DNA of 64,000 nt from Morella rubra (GCA_003952965.2 CM025856.1:21235351-21299350), one strand, 5' to 3'. Positions 22,727 to 34,894 are shown, numbered from the stretch's first letter. Translations and numbers: made by a program. The notes: generated from the letters alone by a model not told the origin.

Positions 22727-23497
22727 TCAGTTTGCTCTGTCGACCAGTATGGCATCTAATGCAAGAGGTCGAGGTGGAGCCATGGTTCTTCTCTTCCAGA
22801 GGTTAATTTCGTTTCTTGGTTGCAAAGGCACTCCTCCACCTACCATTAGAGGTGCAGAGAAAGGAATTATGACCTCCTCCTCTTCTTGATCACTATCTTC
22901 TAGTCTCTCTTCATCCGAGTAATAGTTGCGCTGATCCCTGTCTATTTGTGCAATCTGAGCAGTCCAATCAAAATCAGCCAACGAGTCGCGGCCACTCGCG
23001 AACCGCTTCATCTGGGTCAAAGAAGGCGCTTTATCGGGAAGCAACGCTTTCTCAGCAACAACAGCATCAGACTTCCTACCCGGTTTTGCGCCAGCAAAGA
23101 TCCTCCCAATCGCCGACGCACGCTTCTTTAGCTCAGGAGGAGAAGAAGTCGACACCGCCTTTACCTCTCGAGGCGGCGGGGCGCGCTTAGCTAATTTCTT
23201 GATCTTTTTCTTGTGCTTGATCTGGCCCATGCATGACACTTTCGGTGAAGTGGGTTCTTGTGTCTCAAATCCTCCATTCTTGGGTTTCCTTCGAGCTTCA
23301 TCAGGAATCATCTTCATCGATACAATCGGACCCGAGTATCCTCTTCCGGCATGAGCCTTGAGCTTGCTTGCATTGATCTCCGATCTCTTATCCCTACTTG
23401 GACTGAAAGGAGGGTACGTTTGGAAGGAGACTACTGCAGAGGCGGCTCTTGGTAGAAACTTCAAGATCTTGTTCTTTGGTTTAGCTTGTTTCTCCAT
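22727..23497 (-). CDS. Syringolide-induced protein 14-1-1-like, unknown function
   Basis: A single-exon 256-residue plant protein of unknown biochemical function. It resembles the family annotated after soybean syringolide-induced protein 14-1-1 (Arabidopsis At1g76070/At1g20310, recalled from memory). The N-terminus MEKQAKPKNKILKFLPR and the motif VSCMGQIKHKK at 87-97 are the features I recognise. A basic run KKIKKLAKR (98-106) could be a nuclear localisation signal. The C-terminal half is acidic (Asp/Glu run about 195-209), and the protein is predicted to be mostly disordered. The position next to CDSP32, transcribed towards it, agrees with the Arabidopsis order. The identity of the family is likely; its function remains open. 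Confidence 0.8.
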   Translation of the reverse strand: MEKQAKPKNKILKFLPRAASAVVSFQTYPPFSPSRDKRSEINASKLKAHAGRGYSGPIVSMKMIPDEARRKPKNGGFETQEPTSPKVSCMGQIKHKKKIKKLAKRAPPPREVKAVSTSSPPELKKRASAIGRIFAGAKPGRKSDAVVAEKALLPDKAPSLTQMKRFASGRDSLADFDWTAQIAQIDRDQRNYYSDEERLEDSDQEEEEVIIPFSAPLMVGGGVPLQPRNEINLWKRRTMAPPRPLALDAILVDRAN

Positions 23498-23537
23498 CGT
23501 AAAAGAAATTCTACAATTTCCTCCTCAGTTTAAGTTC

Positions 23538-23545
23538 TATTTATA
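23538..23545 (-). promoter_or_regulatory. TATA box of the 14-1-1-like gene
   Basis: TATAAATA on the minus strand, 41 bp before the ATG. If used, the leader would be only about 10-15 nt. Confidence 0.45.
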
Positions 23546-26464
23546 ATATACAGATAGTTACCATACAAGGGCCACTTAGGCGGTGTTTTGACGGTGTCAA
23601 GAACAGAAGAGCGGAGAGAGATGGTCAAAAGAGGATGTTGTGACTTAGCAAACCTTCTCTGCCCACCAGAATTTAATAATAGAGCTTCGGGTAGATGCAC
23701 GTTTACGCTTCTTTAAGTGTGCTTTCAGCGGCTTTCATCCACGGACCGAGTATGAAGTGATATCAGCTGGCCAGAAAATCATTTTCCTATGCACTTCCTG
23801 TCGTTTTTGGCATGCGAGAAAGGCTATGATTTTAAAATGACATACTGCCCTTTGGCTCTATCTGTTTACGACTTGTTAATCTTGACCTAATCGTTAAACT
23901 TCGTACGTACGTGGCTTTTATCCAAAATTGAAAAGCCCATTTCGGCAAACGGCCGTCAAACGCGATTTACGGTCTCTGCTTCCTAATTTTAACTCCCCAA
24001 GTTGTTCCAACTGCACAAATTACCATCTCTATACCAAAAGGAGGCAAAAGGGTGTGGTTAATTTGGAGATTGGTCGCCCAAGAAAGTAACTGAGCCATCG
24101 AATTTTAACCAAAAAACTATATGAACAGTACGGAAAGGTTAATTTACAAAAGAACAACTCGCGAAAGCACGTAATACTATAAAACTTATCCGTCACCGTC
24201 TTGTGCGATGGTACGCAGGAGTCAGACGGCAGCTGCTAGTTTGGATCTTTGACTTCTTAAAACTGATCAACACAATAGTAATCACTATCCGCAACCAACC
24301 CAGTTTCTTCCCCGCCATCCTCTTCCAGCTCGCTAAGACAATGAATGAAGTCATGAACCGAACCATACACGGTATCCTTTAATTTTGTGGGCCAGTGATA
24401 TCGCCTACCTTGTATTAGCTATATCCTTGTCGGAGTGTGTACAGAGCGTGAAAGTTAGACATGGTCAGCATGCATGTTGGACTTTCGATGTTTTTTGTTG
24501 ATCGGGTACGGCTGTATTTGTCTTACTTAGAGGAAGTTACCATACACTTAGGATTGCATGCTCAGATTTTGATTTTCGATTAAGTCAAACAAAAGCTAGC
24601 TAGCCATGCAGATCACATGGCATTATATGGGTGTCACAATTCAGCAAGAAAACTCTGGTCAGAAACGAATTAATAAGCCGAAGAAAATTGTGCCAATGCA
24701 GGCAAACAGTCCGCGGGGCCGGGGTAACCTGCATCATGAAAAGACAAAAAAGATTTTGATACTTCTTCGCAAGAAATCTTCTGAATTTTCTGAGAAGGTG
24801 GGGGGACGCGAAGCTTTTCAAAAATCCTAGCTAGTTATTATTTCTTCTAATTAAAAGATGAGAGTAATGTTTTCGTAAAAGACAATTAATATATATGTTT
24901 ACATTTTCAAATTTTTGGAATTAATTTACTGTAGGATGACTTCAAGTAGATATTTGAATTGGAATGAAACGATAAGAGGGTTGAGTCTTTGATTGCAGAA
25001 TATTCCAGAAACTTAGTACTCAGCACTGTTCTGTAAAATAAGAATTGCACCCATTATCTCACGGCTCCTAAGCTTATGTTTGAATTCCTATTGAATTTTT
25101 TTTATTATTTGGAATAAAGCAAATTTTATTGGATTTCGTAAAACATTGTGAAGAGATATGATTTGATTGATTTTTTTTTTTTTTTTTTAAAAGATGTTAG
25201 AATTTGTCAAGTAAAAAAATACACATATAAATTTTTGTGCTTGCCAAATTAAGCGTAAATAATCGAAACAAGCATAGTATATACTCATCCAACTGTTTGC
25301 ATCATTTCCTTTAATTAAATGGTGACACTGTCCCACATACAAACATAAATATCAATATCCACCATATCTTCCTGCAGGGACCGAAATCAAAGGTGGGGGA
25401 CCATTAAGCAACATGATATGGTCCATTTTAAAATTGCCATTAATGGCGTAGTGTGCTCCATGAATTGTTTCCTTTGTATATTTGAGAAGCATATTATAAT
25501 AATTAGTTGTAGCATTATGGTGGGTTTTCTTCCAGACGTGGTTAACACATGATATAGGAATCACACGGGAAACTTCCGAATTTATGATGTGGGGTATATT
25601 ATACCGTATACATACTCTACAATCTTTAACTCCCTAACAATTTTTTTTGAAAACAGTGCATATTTTTCTTCCACCAGCTAATCCTTGGGTGGGTGCAGGT
25701 GTCTTGAGAAGATGTCTTTTTGCATGATTGGCAGTACCAGGCCACGCTTTTTCTTTGCAGGTTGGACGCGCTAATTCGACCGACCACTGAGTCAGTGGCC
25801 TTCAAGAAGCCACTTAATTTATTTGTGGACTATATAAAAAGCAAATTCATCCAATTTTGAGCAAATATGGAATATGGAGAGAGAGAGAAGGGAGGGGTGG
25901 AAATGTATTGAATAACTTATATTTATATATATATAAAATATCTTGACGCTTTTTTTCATGTATAAATTATAAAGAAAAAGGCGACATGGCCATATATAAC
26001 ACGTTGTATTGTGTTGGTCCTTTGATTTGAAAAAGATAGAGATCAGTGAGTAGACAAGAGGACAAATGCATCAAGGACCGATACGATCTAAAAACAGAGA
26101 ACAGCTTAATTATCAGCCAGATTTACTGATCAAGATAGGTAGGAGAGAAAGGGGACACTAGCGTCTGCCCGAGTCGTGGACAAATGTGGATTCAGATCTA
26201 TGCTGCATGTCTATGCAACATTTGTTCCTTCGTTCATTCTCAAAATATCATATCTCTTTTACCTTTCTTTTTTGGTAAATTAATCGTGCCGAGAATATTT
26301 TCATAAGGTTTGAGACTCCAATATTTTAGGTCTTTTTTATTTGGTGCACGAAATTGAAATATAAATTTAGGTATCTCAACACATGCCAGCCCCTACCCAT
26401 GGGTATGTCGACACACAATTTCTAATGTGACACAGACATGTTTTCTTTTCTTTTCTTGTTTTTG
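23546..26464. other. Intergenic stretch, AT-rich
   Basis: No supported gene. Frames of 70-75 codons near 24600-24830 (both strands) and 25352-25564 show no family. The block at 26036-26250 recurs in shortened form at 27500-27640. Confidence 0.5.
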
Positions 26465-26790
26465 AAATAAAATTACTTTTTCACCCATCACACAAGAAGT
26501 TTGACACATTATATCATAAACTACTAGTTTTGAGACATTACTCCTCCTCCTCATCTACCAACTTTAGATACTTTGCAACTTTTGTCAAATTAAACAAAAA
26601 TTGATATATATTTTTTTACACCTAAAATGATGACAATACTATCAACATATGCAAAGTGGGTAAGAGACATTATCGTCGTTGACCCAAAAAATTTGACAAG
26701 AGGTGTAAAGTGAATAAGATTGATAGTTGGAAGGTATAATGTGTTAAACCCCTTATAGTTGATGGGTGAAGAATATACTTATCCTTTTTT
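26465..26790. mobile_element. MITE with TTCACCCATCA termini
   Basis: The left end reads ACTTTTTCACCCATCACACA. The right end, reverse-complemented, reads ATTCTTCACCCATCAACTAT. After the shared TTCACCCATCA both arms continue with TTGACACATTATA / TTAACACATTATA and CAAACTA-like units. The arms are about 70 bp and diverged. Borders are approximate, no target duplication was confirmed, and there is no coding capacity. The internal motifs resemble the element at 63841. Confidence 0.5.
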
Positions 26791-26800
26791 TCTTTTCCCT

Positions 26801-27002
26801 TAAGTCCATGTTTGGATAGACAAAAATTTTTTTAAAAAAATATCAACCATTCTTCCATAAATTTCAATAACTTTTCATAAACTACAACATCTATTTCACA
26901 AACTCCAACAATTTTTTAATCAATCCTAATAAAAGCTACACTTACTCTTGTAAAAAAAAATTTAACAAAAAAAAAATATTTTGCCCATCCAGACAAGGGT
27001 AA
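26801..27002. mobile_element. PIF/Harbinger-like MITE with TAA duplication
   Basis: A 196-bp AT-rich element (26804-26999) between two TAA triplets. The left end is GTCCATGTTTGGATAGAC. The right end, reverse-complemented, is CCCTTGTCTGGATGGGCA, an imperfect terminal inverted repeat. TAA target sites and TTTGGATA-type ends are usual for plant Tourist/Stowaway-like elements. It abuts the preceding MITE. Confidence 0.5.
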
Positions 27003-28238
27003 GAGGAAAAAATTCATGCACTTGATCTGAGAAAATTTTATACCAGGCTTGGATTCATTTGGCTGGATAAAACGCAGGGAAACTTTTGGATACTTGATCC
27101 GTTGTCCTAAACCCTAAGCACTATAATTCAAACATCGGCCGAGAACGTAAAGAACATATATACTTACCAGTCAAGATGGTCCTTAAAAACAAAAGCGACA
27201 CCACATTATTTCAAAAAGATCTCAAAGTTTTGCAAAGTGGTCAGACATCCGTCACTTCTCTTAAAATTCAATTTTGATTGGAGATTTATGAAAATTCTAC
27301 CCGGCGCAAACCACATGACCCACAGTCCAACTCAGGCCCATTCCTCTTGTAGCTCTCTTTTCTTCGCTCCTTTAAATTGAAGCCTGACCTGTTGGAGACA
27401 CTGGGCTTCTTCTCACAATATATCAGGCCCATAGTCTACATGTTTATTTTCTTCTCGTAATGGGGCAATTTGCCTAAATGCCTAATGTGTTTGTGTAGTA
27501 GAGATAGTGAGTGGACAAGAGGACAAATGCATCAAGGGGACACTAGCATGTGCCTGAGTCATAGACTAATGTGAATTCAGATCTATGCTGCATGTCTATC
27601 AGCATTTGTTCCTTCCCTAATTCTGAAAATCTTATCTTCCTTTTAGGAAAAAATCGGGGACTTTGTAAAAGAAAATTTGCAAACATAACTAAATTAAAAT
27701 TTTGATTAAAAAAATTTCAAAAAATTCTCTATCAAATCATCTCTCTTTATTACAATAAATATAAAAAATTCACTCAAATCATCTCTCTTTTCACTTTTTT
27801 ACTATTTCTCATAAAACTCTAATTTTCACAACTTTCTAACAAAAATCAATAAAATTTTAATCTATTTCAATTTTTACAACATTCTCAAAATTTCCTGAAA
27901 TTCTAAGGGCATGTTCGTTTTCACAATTATTCTAGAATACAAATGTATTCACAAAATCAACATCCAAAATATTAAAAATTTATACACAAACACCAATACA
28001 TTTTACACAATCTCTAATACTTTTTCAAAAAAATTATAACAAATATTCTCTCTCTATACTTTTTCACATAACTCCACTACCTTTTTATTAAACAATTACA
28101 TCAAATCATCTATTTTTATACTTTTTTATAAACTCTAATAAAAACTAAATATCTTTAAAACTTTTCACTAACATTTACACAAAAACCTATAAAACTTTAA
28201 TCTACATAAATGTTCACAATTCTACCAAAATCATACAG
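27003..28238. other. AT-rich intergenic stretch with a shortened duplication
   Basis: It contains 27500-27640, a shortened copy of 26036-26250. It also holds Thr/Asn-codon-like AT-rich repeats (27650-28230) that resemble 35820-36120. No gene was seen. Confidence 0.5.
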
Positions 28239-28795
28239 TTTTTTATAGGCTTAATTGCACACAAGGCCCCTGAGGTATATGAAAGTTGCAAATGAACCCC
28301 TGAAGGTAACGTTTTCAACAAATACACCCCTGAGGTAGAGTTTAAGTCAAATCGAGGCCCTTCCGTCCATTTCTCGTTAATGGTCATTGCTGACATGGCT
28401 TTAAAATTCACGTCATAACGAATTAGAAAGTGCCACTTGTCCAATTAAAATGTCCATGCCACATCTGCGCCAGGTGTCTGCAATGGGAAGAACATGTCGT
28501 CTCATTAAGTTGTTTTTACTTTTTTTTAACCAGGCGCGGTGAGCTGGCAAATACCTAATATAGATGTGGTATAGATGTTTTAATTGGAAAGTGATGTTTT
28601 CAAATTCGTTATGACATGGATTTTAAAGTCCTGTAGCAATGACCGTTAATGGGGCTGACAGAAAATAGACAGAGGGGCATCGATTTAACTTAAACACTAC
28701 CTCAAGAGTGTATTTATTGAAAACATTACCTCAATGGCTTATTTACAATCTTTGTATATATCAGAAGCTCTGAATACAATTAAGCCTTTTTTATA
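28239..28795. mobile_element. Mutator-like MITE with long TIRs and 9-bp target duplication
   Basis: The element is 28248-28786 (539 bp), flanked by identical 9-mers TTTTTTATA (28239-28247 and 28787-28795), the target duplication length of Mutator-like elements. Both ends begin GGCTTAATTG. The inverted arms stay similar for about 200-250 bp, sharing GTTTTCAACAAATACAC / GTTTTCAATAAATACAC, then GGTCATTGCT and GTCATAACGAATT. The whole sequence could fold into one long hairpin. It lies about 160 bp before the probable LYRM2 transcript start region. Confidence 0.88.
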
Positions 28796-29816
28796 AAACG
28801 AAGACCCCTTAATTTGTAAATATGGCACAACTCATCTGATTCTGACTCGTAGGCTCTTGATGGGCTTTCTACTCAAAACATATCAGGCCCATTCCTCTCC
28901 AGGCACTCGGCTCCTCCGTTTTGTATCCTGAGATTCCTGACCAATCGGAGTGATGAGAGCTCTGGAACATTGTATCATTTCCAAGCCACACGCATTTCTT
29001 TGGGTAACAAATTAATATTACCCCTAAATTCCCAACGAGAAAAAACTGGTCTGCATTTGCAGGCCTCCGGTGAAACCCTAACTTCGACTTTCGCTAGATG
29101 CGCTTTCTCTACGACCGAAGGTATGCCGTTTTTCAAATTTTAATTAAACTTGTTTGATCGAACTTAATTATGGAAAAAGGAAAAAAAAAAACGCTAGCTT
29201 TAGCTCCCGTAATCTACATCTTCGCATTTTCTTGAAATTGCTGGTGGGATAGAAAACAACTGAGGTTGATATTTTCAGTGGTTGTCGAATTTTTTGGGTT
29301 TTGGATGGTTTTCAGCTTTACTCGTTCTGTCGAGTTGACCTGAAATTTGACGATGCTTAGACAGTTCGTTGCAGTATTGTGAAGTTGATTAAAATTTCCA
29401 GGCTGTGAGTCGGGATCTAGGATTTTGGATTGAATTTTGTAATATCTAAAACTAGAGTGTGTTTCATCAGGGCCGGGTTTCACAAAAAACGTAATGCGAT
29501 ATAATGCAGTTCTACAACTAGAGTGCGTCTCAGCTGTGAAGTTGTTTTCTCTAACGTACATGAATTACACTCTTATCTGCATCTTAATGTATCCAATGTG
29601 TGGTGTTTAAGTTGTCAATTAGCAGTACATTAACGAATGCACTAAAGATAATTTTAATTTATCATGATGAAGTAAATTGGATCTGTTCAAATTCTTTTAC
29701 ACGCCTTATAAGTCTTCTACTTCGTGTTCTCTTCTTTGAATGAGATTTTCTTGAGTTGCTTTACGATGAGGACACACTTTGATATGGCAATAGGGCGTTG
29801 AGGAAGAGAATCAGTT

Positions 29817-30924
29817 ATGGTTCTCTCCTTTCCCTTTGATTTGCAGGACTTCATTATCCGTGCTCGAGTGCTTAAGCTTTACAGGCATGCACTACGTACT
29901 GCTAACAGAGCCCCTGCTCATGCTAGAGGTGAAGTTTTACGTGCGGAGAATTCTTTTTCTTGGTAATGATAATATAAGCAATACTACTAATTATGCTTCT
30001 GGAGGAAATTAATGAAGAAGACAGACTCCGGTTAGCTACAAATGTAGTATGATAGTTCTCTGTGCCAATCTTGATGGGGGAAGGTTATAGTTAACTATGT
30101 GATCTGTCAAATCTCAGTGCCTGTGTGGTATGTTCTTGTACGAATATACTCACTTGACCTCTGGTCGTTGCTCGACATGTAGCTGTGGCTTCTCCTCTAG
30201 TCAGACCGAGAAAATATTTGTATCAATTGGTTTTGAAATATCTTGCTTCTGGAACCTGAAGCTCCCTTCAAAACCATGCAGTGAATAGTGTTCTAGAGCC
30301 TGTCTCTATCTATAGTTTGAATTCATTGGCCATTGCTATACAGCTGCTTCCTTCCAAAACATTTCCAGTCATTGGTGGACTGGAACTGAGGAAATGGCCC
30401 TATTGCAGAGGCACGTGGTATCACTGGGACCATGCAGATAAGTACTTCCTAGTTAACGGTTTATACCTCACTTTGTGTTCTGCTGGATTGCTGACCCTCA
30501 CATAATCCTTCTAATTCTTATTGGTTTCCAAAGAGAAGAAATGAAAAAACCAAAAAACTGTTCTGACTTTTTCATGAATGATATTATAGAATGGATTTAT
30601 GTTGATTAGGTAACATCTGTTGGCATCCTGGTAGAGCAAGAAGGCCTCCTGGTCCAGTTGATTCAGTGTCTTCTTAGTTTTTGGATTTGGGGACATTCTT
30701 TTGAGTCATGAGTTATTTTCAAAACGTTAGATGCTCCCATAGCGTTTGTTGGAACTGTCTGAAATGCGATGGATTTTGCAGCTGAATTGAGACAGACGAT
30801 TAGACAAGAGATGGAGACTAACAGGGACTGCAGGGACAAGCAAAGGATTCGTTTCTTGATTAGCGAAGGATTAGAGAGACTGAAGGGTCTGAATGAGATG
30901 TTTGATATGCAAGGTCGCCCTTAG
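29817..30924 (+). CDS. LYR motif-containing protein 2-like (LYRM2 type)
   Basis: A small mitochondrial LYR protein; relatives bind acyl carrier protein and help assemble respiratory complexes or Fe-S proteins. Coding exons are 29817-29928 and 30782-30924 (donor AGAG/GTGAAG, acceptor TTTGCAG/CT), encoding 84 residues ending in MQGRP. LYR is at residues 21-23 in ARVLKLYRHALR. The start is uncertain. The ATG at 29817 reads in frame through a perfect splice acceptor (TTGCAG, 29841-29846), whose codons give the family-like Leu-Gln. If that acceptor is used, the start must lie upstream. A possible first exon is 28953-29003 (MRALEHCIISK, phase 0, donor TGG/GTAACA). From memory it corresponds to Arabidopsis At1g76065. 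The family is clear; the first exon is not. Confidence 0.8.
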
Positions 30925-32033
30925 ATTAACTGCATTTGGTGCTCTTTGCGATGACTTTACTAGAAGCATTGTTGTTTAAATTGCATCGCGCACACTGCAA
31001 GCACAAAGAGAATTTCTTGACAATTAAACTTATTCTTTGTTTAAACGTTTTAATGACTCTTGTCCTTATTGTAGTCTCTTGGAGACTTTTGCATGTCTGA
31101 AGAAGAAGTACAAATTTGAGTCAATTCGACATTTCATTGGAAAAATCTTCACTTTGCATTCCTTCCTATTCCACGGTAACACCTGAAAACAACGACGTCA
31201 GCTTTCGGGATATATGCAAACCTTGGTTTGGAGAACTATTCTACATTTGACCGTTAATCTTTAATCCTTCCACAAGACGTGTGCAGAACAAAATTTCTTG
31301 TCCCAAACCAAAACAAAAAAGGAAAATAGTAACAGTGGGAGCGGGAGGCATATGTAGGTGCAGTTATTTTCTGTTGAACCTGTAGCTGTTGTTATTCCAA
31401 TCCGCATTACATAAAAGCATATGGGAGGTGGTTTGAAGTCCTAGGGTCGTTCGTGTCCAGGTAAAACAGAGACAAGGATGTGAGATGTAGATTAAAAGTC
31501 CACCTTGAAAAATTAGTGTTTCGGTTGATTCTATTCAAAGAGAAACTCATGATCTTGGGAACATATCGTCACCATTCATCTTCGGTGTAGGCTACTACGA
31601 GCAATTTCTTATGGCACAAGCTTATTTCCTCACGAAAGCAGTGTACATAGTGAAGGCCACCATTTGATTTTGGAATCTGACAATAAGGCGCAAACTTAAA
31701 GCTGTTTCAGAAAGCAACTTACAGGCTTCAAAGGATTCGCAGTCCAACAGTCATAACGATGCGTATATATTCTGCTCTGTTTAAGTAGTTTAGAAATGTA
31801 TACAGCAAAAGAAGAAGCCGCCATTAAATTGAAAAGACCACAATGAAGAGAAGAAAGAAAATCATATGGTACTCAAATGCCCAATGAATTTATCAAAATT
31901 GTCTCACGTAAAAAGTGAAAAATCATTGCCTGCAAGAACTATTACATCAGAATCCGAAACAAAAACAAAAAAACCGCGAGAGACAAAAGGACCACCTCAG
32001 TCCGGCTCATAGGTGCGAAACAAAGAGCTACTT
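30925..32033. other. Spacer between LYRM2-like and PPR genes
   Basis: 1.1 kb holding the 3' regions of two convergent genes. No other gene or repeat was recognised. Confidence 0.5.
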
Positions 32034-33647
32034 CTACAAAGGACGGGAAGCAAATCCCCTATCCACCATCTTCTCTACCAACTCCTCGTGCTTTTTTAAC
32101 TGCCCTGCATTCCTTAGTTGCTGAAGAACCATCTCATAATCACGCGTACTGGGTTTTAAACATTTCTCTTCAATCATCTCCCTGAAAAACTTGTAGGCAT
32201 TGTTCCAATGCCCCATCCCACAATACATTGAGATTAGAACTCTGTAAGTATTCACATTAGGCTCGATATCATTCTCATCCATTTCCTTCTTAAGCTTGAG
32301 AACCATGTCAGTCGATTTTGAGTCGGCAAACATCCGCATCAAGATATTGTAAGTTACGGTGTTGGGCCTACAGTTCAACTCCTTCATCTTAGCATACACT
32401 CTATGAGCTCCATTCACATCCCTTATCTTCAGAATGCACCTAAATATCAAATTAAAAGTTGACGCGTCGGGGCTACACCCTTTCTTAACCATGGAATTGA
32501 GCACCTTGATTGCTTCGTCAAGATTGTCATCCCGGCAATGAGTCTCTATGAGGAAATTACATGTAATCGTGTCAGGGGGACACCCAAGCCTCTTCATCTG
32601 ATTATACACCTGCAAGACCTTCTCTGTCCGCCCGGCCTTCACATGCACCCTCATTAGGTTATTGAAAGTGATCGAATTGGGGTTACATCCTGTGTCAATC
32701 ATTTCTGCAAACACATCATGGGCACGCGTAATTTGCCCACTTCTACACAACGCGTCGATCACAATACTATAACTGTACACGTTGGGCTGAACCCCAGCCA
32801 TCTTCATTTCCCTGAATACCCTCTCGGCTTCCGAAATATTACCCGCCCGACACCACCCGTGAACCAAGCTTGTATAAACAATCACATCGGGTTCAAACCT
32901 GTCCTTCAAGCTATCGAAGAATGACTGAGCCTCACTTGCTCTTCTTTTCTTGCATAATATACCAATCAGAATTGAAAATGCAATCTTATCGGGCTTACAA
33001 CCATACTCCTCCATACGATTAAATGCGTGCACAGCCTCTGCGGCCAGACCGGCCCGAACGTACCGGCGAACAAGGATCGAGAAGGTCTCTACAGTGATTT
33101 CCAGGTTCCGAGCTTTCATGGAATCGATCACGTGCCAGGCCAAGTCGAACAGGCGAACTTTCCCGGCGAGGTCGACCATCTCGTTGTAATGTTCCGCGGG
33201 GGATTCGGCCAGGACGACCCGAGCCATGGCCCAGTTGAAGAACGCCAGGGCTTGGAGGAAGGGGATACCGTGGCGGACACCACCGCATCTCTCGATGACG
33301 CGGCGCACGAGGGAAGGGGTAATGGAATGGATGGCGGAGATCTGGGAGAAGTCATGGGAGAGACTGGGGATGGTGTAGCTGGGGTTTGGCGGAGTGTGGT
33401 CAGGGTCAGGGTTTGGGTTTTTGCGGTGGTGGTCTTTGATTACGGCGTAGAGTTTGTCGGCGACTAGGGTGTCTTCAGCTGTTAAGTTGTCAGTGGTAGG
33501 CGAAGTTTTGGAACGACGGTCTCCGTCATCCTCTTCCTCTTGAAGATGTGCTTCTGAAGTTGAAGAAGAAAACGAATAGGCTTTGCTTCTGAGTATCTGC
33601 TGACAAAGACAATTGGGTAAACGTATCGTTGATTTGATTAAGGCCAT
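32034..33647 (-). CDS. P-class pentatricopeptide repeat protein, mitochondrial
   Basis: An RNA-binding PPR protein, presumably acting on organellar transcripts. It is a single exon of 537 residues. The N-terminus ([17 protein letters not shown], then a Ser-rich run) suits a mitochondrial presequence. An acidic and Pro-rich linker (35-100) is followed by about ten 35-residue PPR units from roughly 152 to 530. Units include [30 protein letters not shown] and [15 protein letters not shown]. No E, E+ or DYW extension is present, so it is P-class. Length and sequence suggest the orthologue of Arabidopsis At1g20300 (recalled). The start codon is supported by the presequence and the length. A dead hAT element begins 68 bp upstream of the ATG, so the native promoter must be very short or displaced. 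Confidence 0.93.
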   Translation of the reverse strand: MALIKSTIRLPNCLCQQILRSKAYSFSSSTSEAHLQEEEDDGDRRSKTSPTTDNLTAEDTLVADKLYAVIKDHHRKNPNPDPDHTPPNPSYTIPSLSHDFSQISAIHSITPSLVRRVIERCGGVRHGIPFLQALAFFNWAMARVVLAESPAEHYNEMVDLAGKVRLFDLAWHVIDSMKARNLEITVETFSILVRRYVRAGLAAEAVHAFNRMEEYGCKPDKIAFSILIGILCKKRRASEAQSFFDSLKDRFEPDVIVYTSLVHGWCRAGNISEAERVFREMKMAGVQPNVYSYSIVIDALCRSGQITRAHDVFAEMIDTGCNPNSITFNNLMRVHVKAGRTEKVLQVYNQMKRLGCPPDTITCNFLIETHCRDDNLDEAIKVLNSMVKKGCSPDASTFNLIFRCILKIRDVNGAHRVYAKMKELNCRPNTVTYNILMRMFADSKSTDMVLKLKKEMDENDIEPNVNTYRVLISMYCGMGHWNNAYKFFREMIEEKCLKPSTRDYEMVLQQLRNAGQLKKHEELVEKMVDRGFASRPL

Positions 33648-33714
33648 TGAATAGCTTCGTCTTTTGGTCTTCCTTAGATTTGTATTGCGACGGCGACGAG
33701 TGGGACTGAGAGCA

Positions 33715-34894
33715 CAGCCGGAACCAAGAATGAATCTGACGGGGGGAATTCCTTAAGGAAAAGTGACCACCAAATAAAAAAATGACTGAGTAATGTAAAA
33801 AAGTGTCTAAGAATTAAAATATTAAAAATTAAAAATAAAAATATTAAAAATATATTATATTGAAATATACGTACTGTAATATTTGTTGAAATTAAAGACA
33901 ATTGAATCTAACAGGTCTACATCTTCTGAAAACATTGCAATATGACTTCGTTATCAATAGTTTCAAAATTTTCCTCTCAATATATACTATCATACTATTA
34001 TTCATCAGACATCTCTCATCTTATTACGCAAGTCAGTCTTGATAATCTTCATCACAGAGAATACTCTCTCAATTATTACAATCGGAACTGTAATCGGCTA
34101 ATCTATTGAGAGAAATAAACTAATCGGCTAACAGTTTAATCGACTGAAAGAGGCTAAATAGATACCTAATGGTTCTATAAGGTAATATAGATAGCACAGA
34201 AAGGTTGCATACAACGTTTTGCAAAACAATTTCTTTTGGATTCGATGATCTTAGTCTGAGAGCTAGCTTTGTTTGGATCCGATGATCTTAGTTTGGGAGC
34301 TGGTTTTGTTACAAGTAATCAGGCAGGGAAACCCCCCACATCCCACTCTAAGAGAAAGAAATTTGAATAGAAACTATCATGTCAACAAAATCTCAACTAA
34401 CAGTTTAATCGACTGAGAGAGGCTAAATAGATACCTGGCCGACGACTGAGAAAGAGTGAGGTTGAGCCGCTGAGACTTGAGAGAGAGAGAGAGAGTCTGC
34501 GCCCGGCGGTAGAGGAGAGAGGGAGAGAAAGCCGGCGATGGAGGTTCGTTTGGAGGAGAGAGGGAGTGAGAGAGAACTGTGAGAGAGGGAGGGTGGAGCA
34601 AGGGAGGCATCAGGAGAGGGAGAATGACATAATTAAAACGCTCTGCGCTTCTTTTCTTTTTTTTTAAGTAGCCGTTTCACTCTCTGTTAATTTTTTTTTT
34701 AAAAAGGGACTTGGGCCTTGGGGGGACTGGGGCTGGGCGCAGGTGGATGGCTGACATAGCTTGGGGTGGGCTTTAAAGGGGCGGGCCTAGGCTAGAGGGG
34801 GCAGATTAGTTATAAAAATAAAAATTCAAAATTTCACTTCGCTCGACCGGGGTCGAGGCCTTAGTTCGCCTCGGCCTCTTTCTGCCAATGACTG
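33715..34894 (-). mobile_element. hAT (MYM/TTF-type transposase) relic in the PPR promoter
   Basis: Minus-strand translation of about 34095-33935 gives a plant hAT transposase C-terminus: ERVFSVMKIIKTDLRNKMRD, then after a frameshift LMNNSMIVYIERKIL. The left end CAGCCGGAACCAAGAATG and the right end (reverse complement) CAGTCATTGGCAGAAAG resemble the CAGTGGCGGA-type termini of this group. No 8-bp duplication was confirmed. Inside, 34118-34172 and 34392-34442 share GTTTAATCGACTGA, and a 37-bp tandem pair lies at 34235-34308. Most of the transposase is deleted. Confidence 0.6.
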
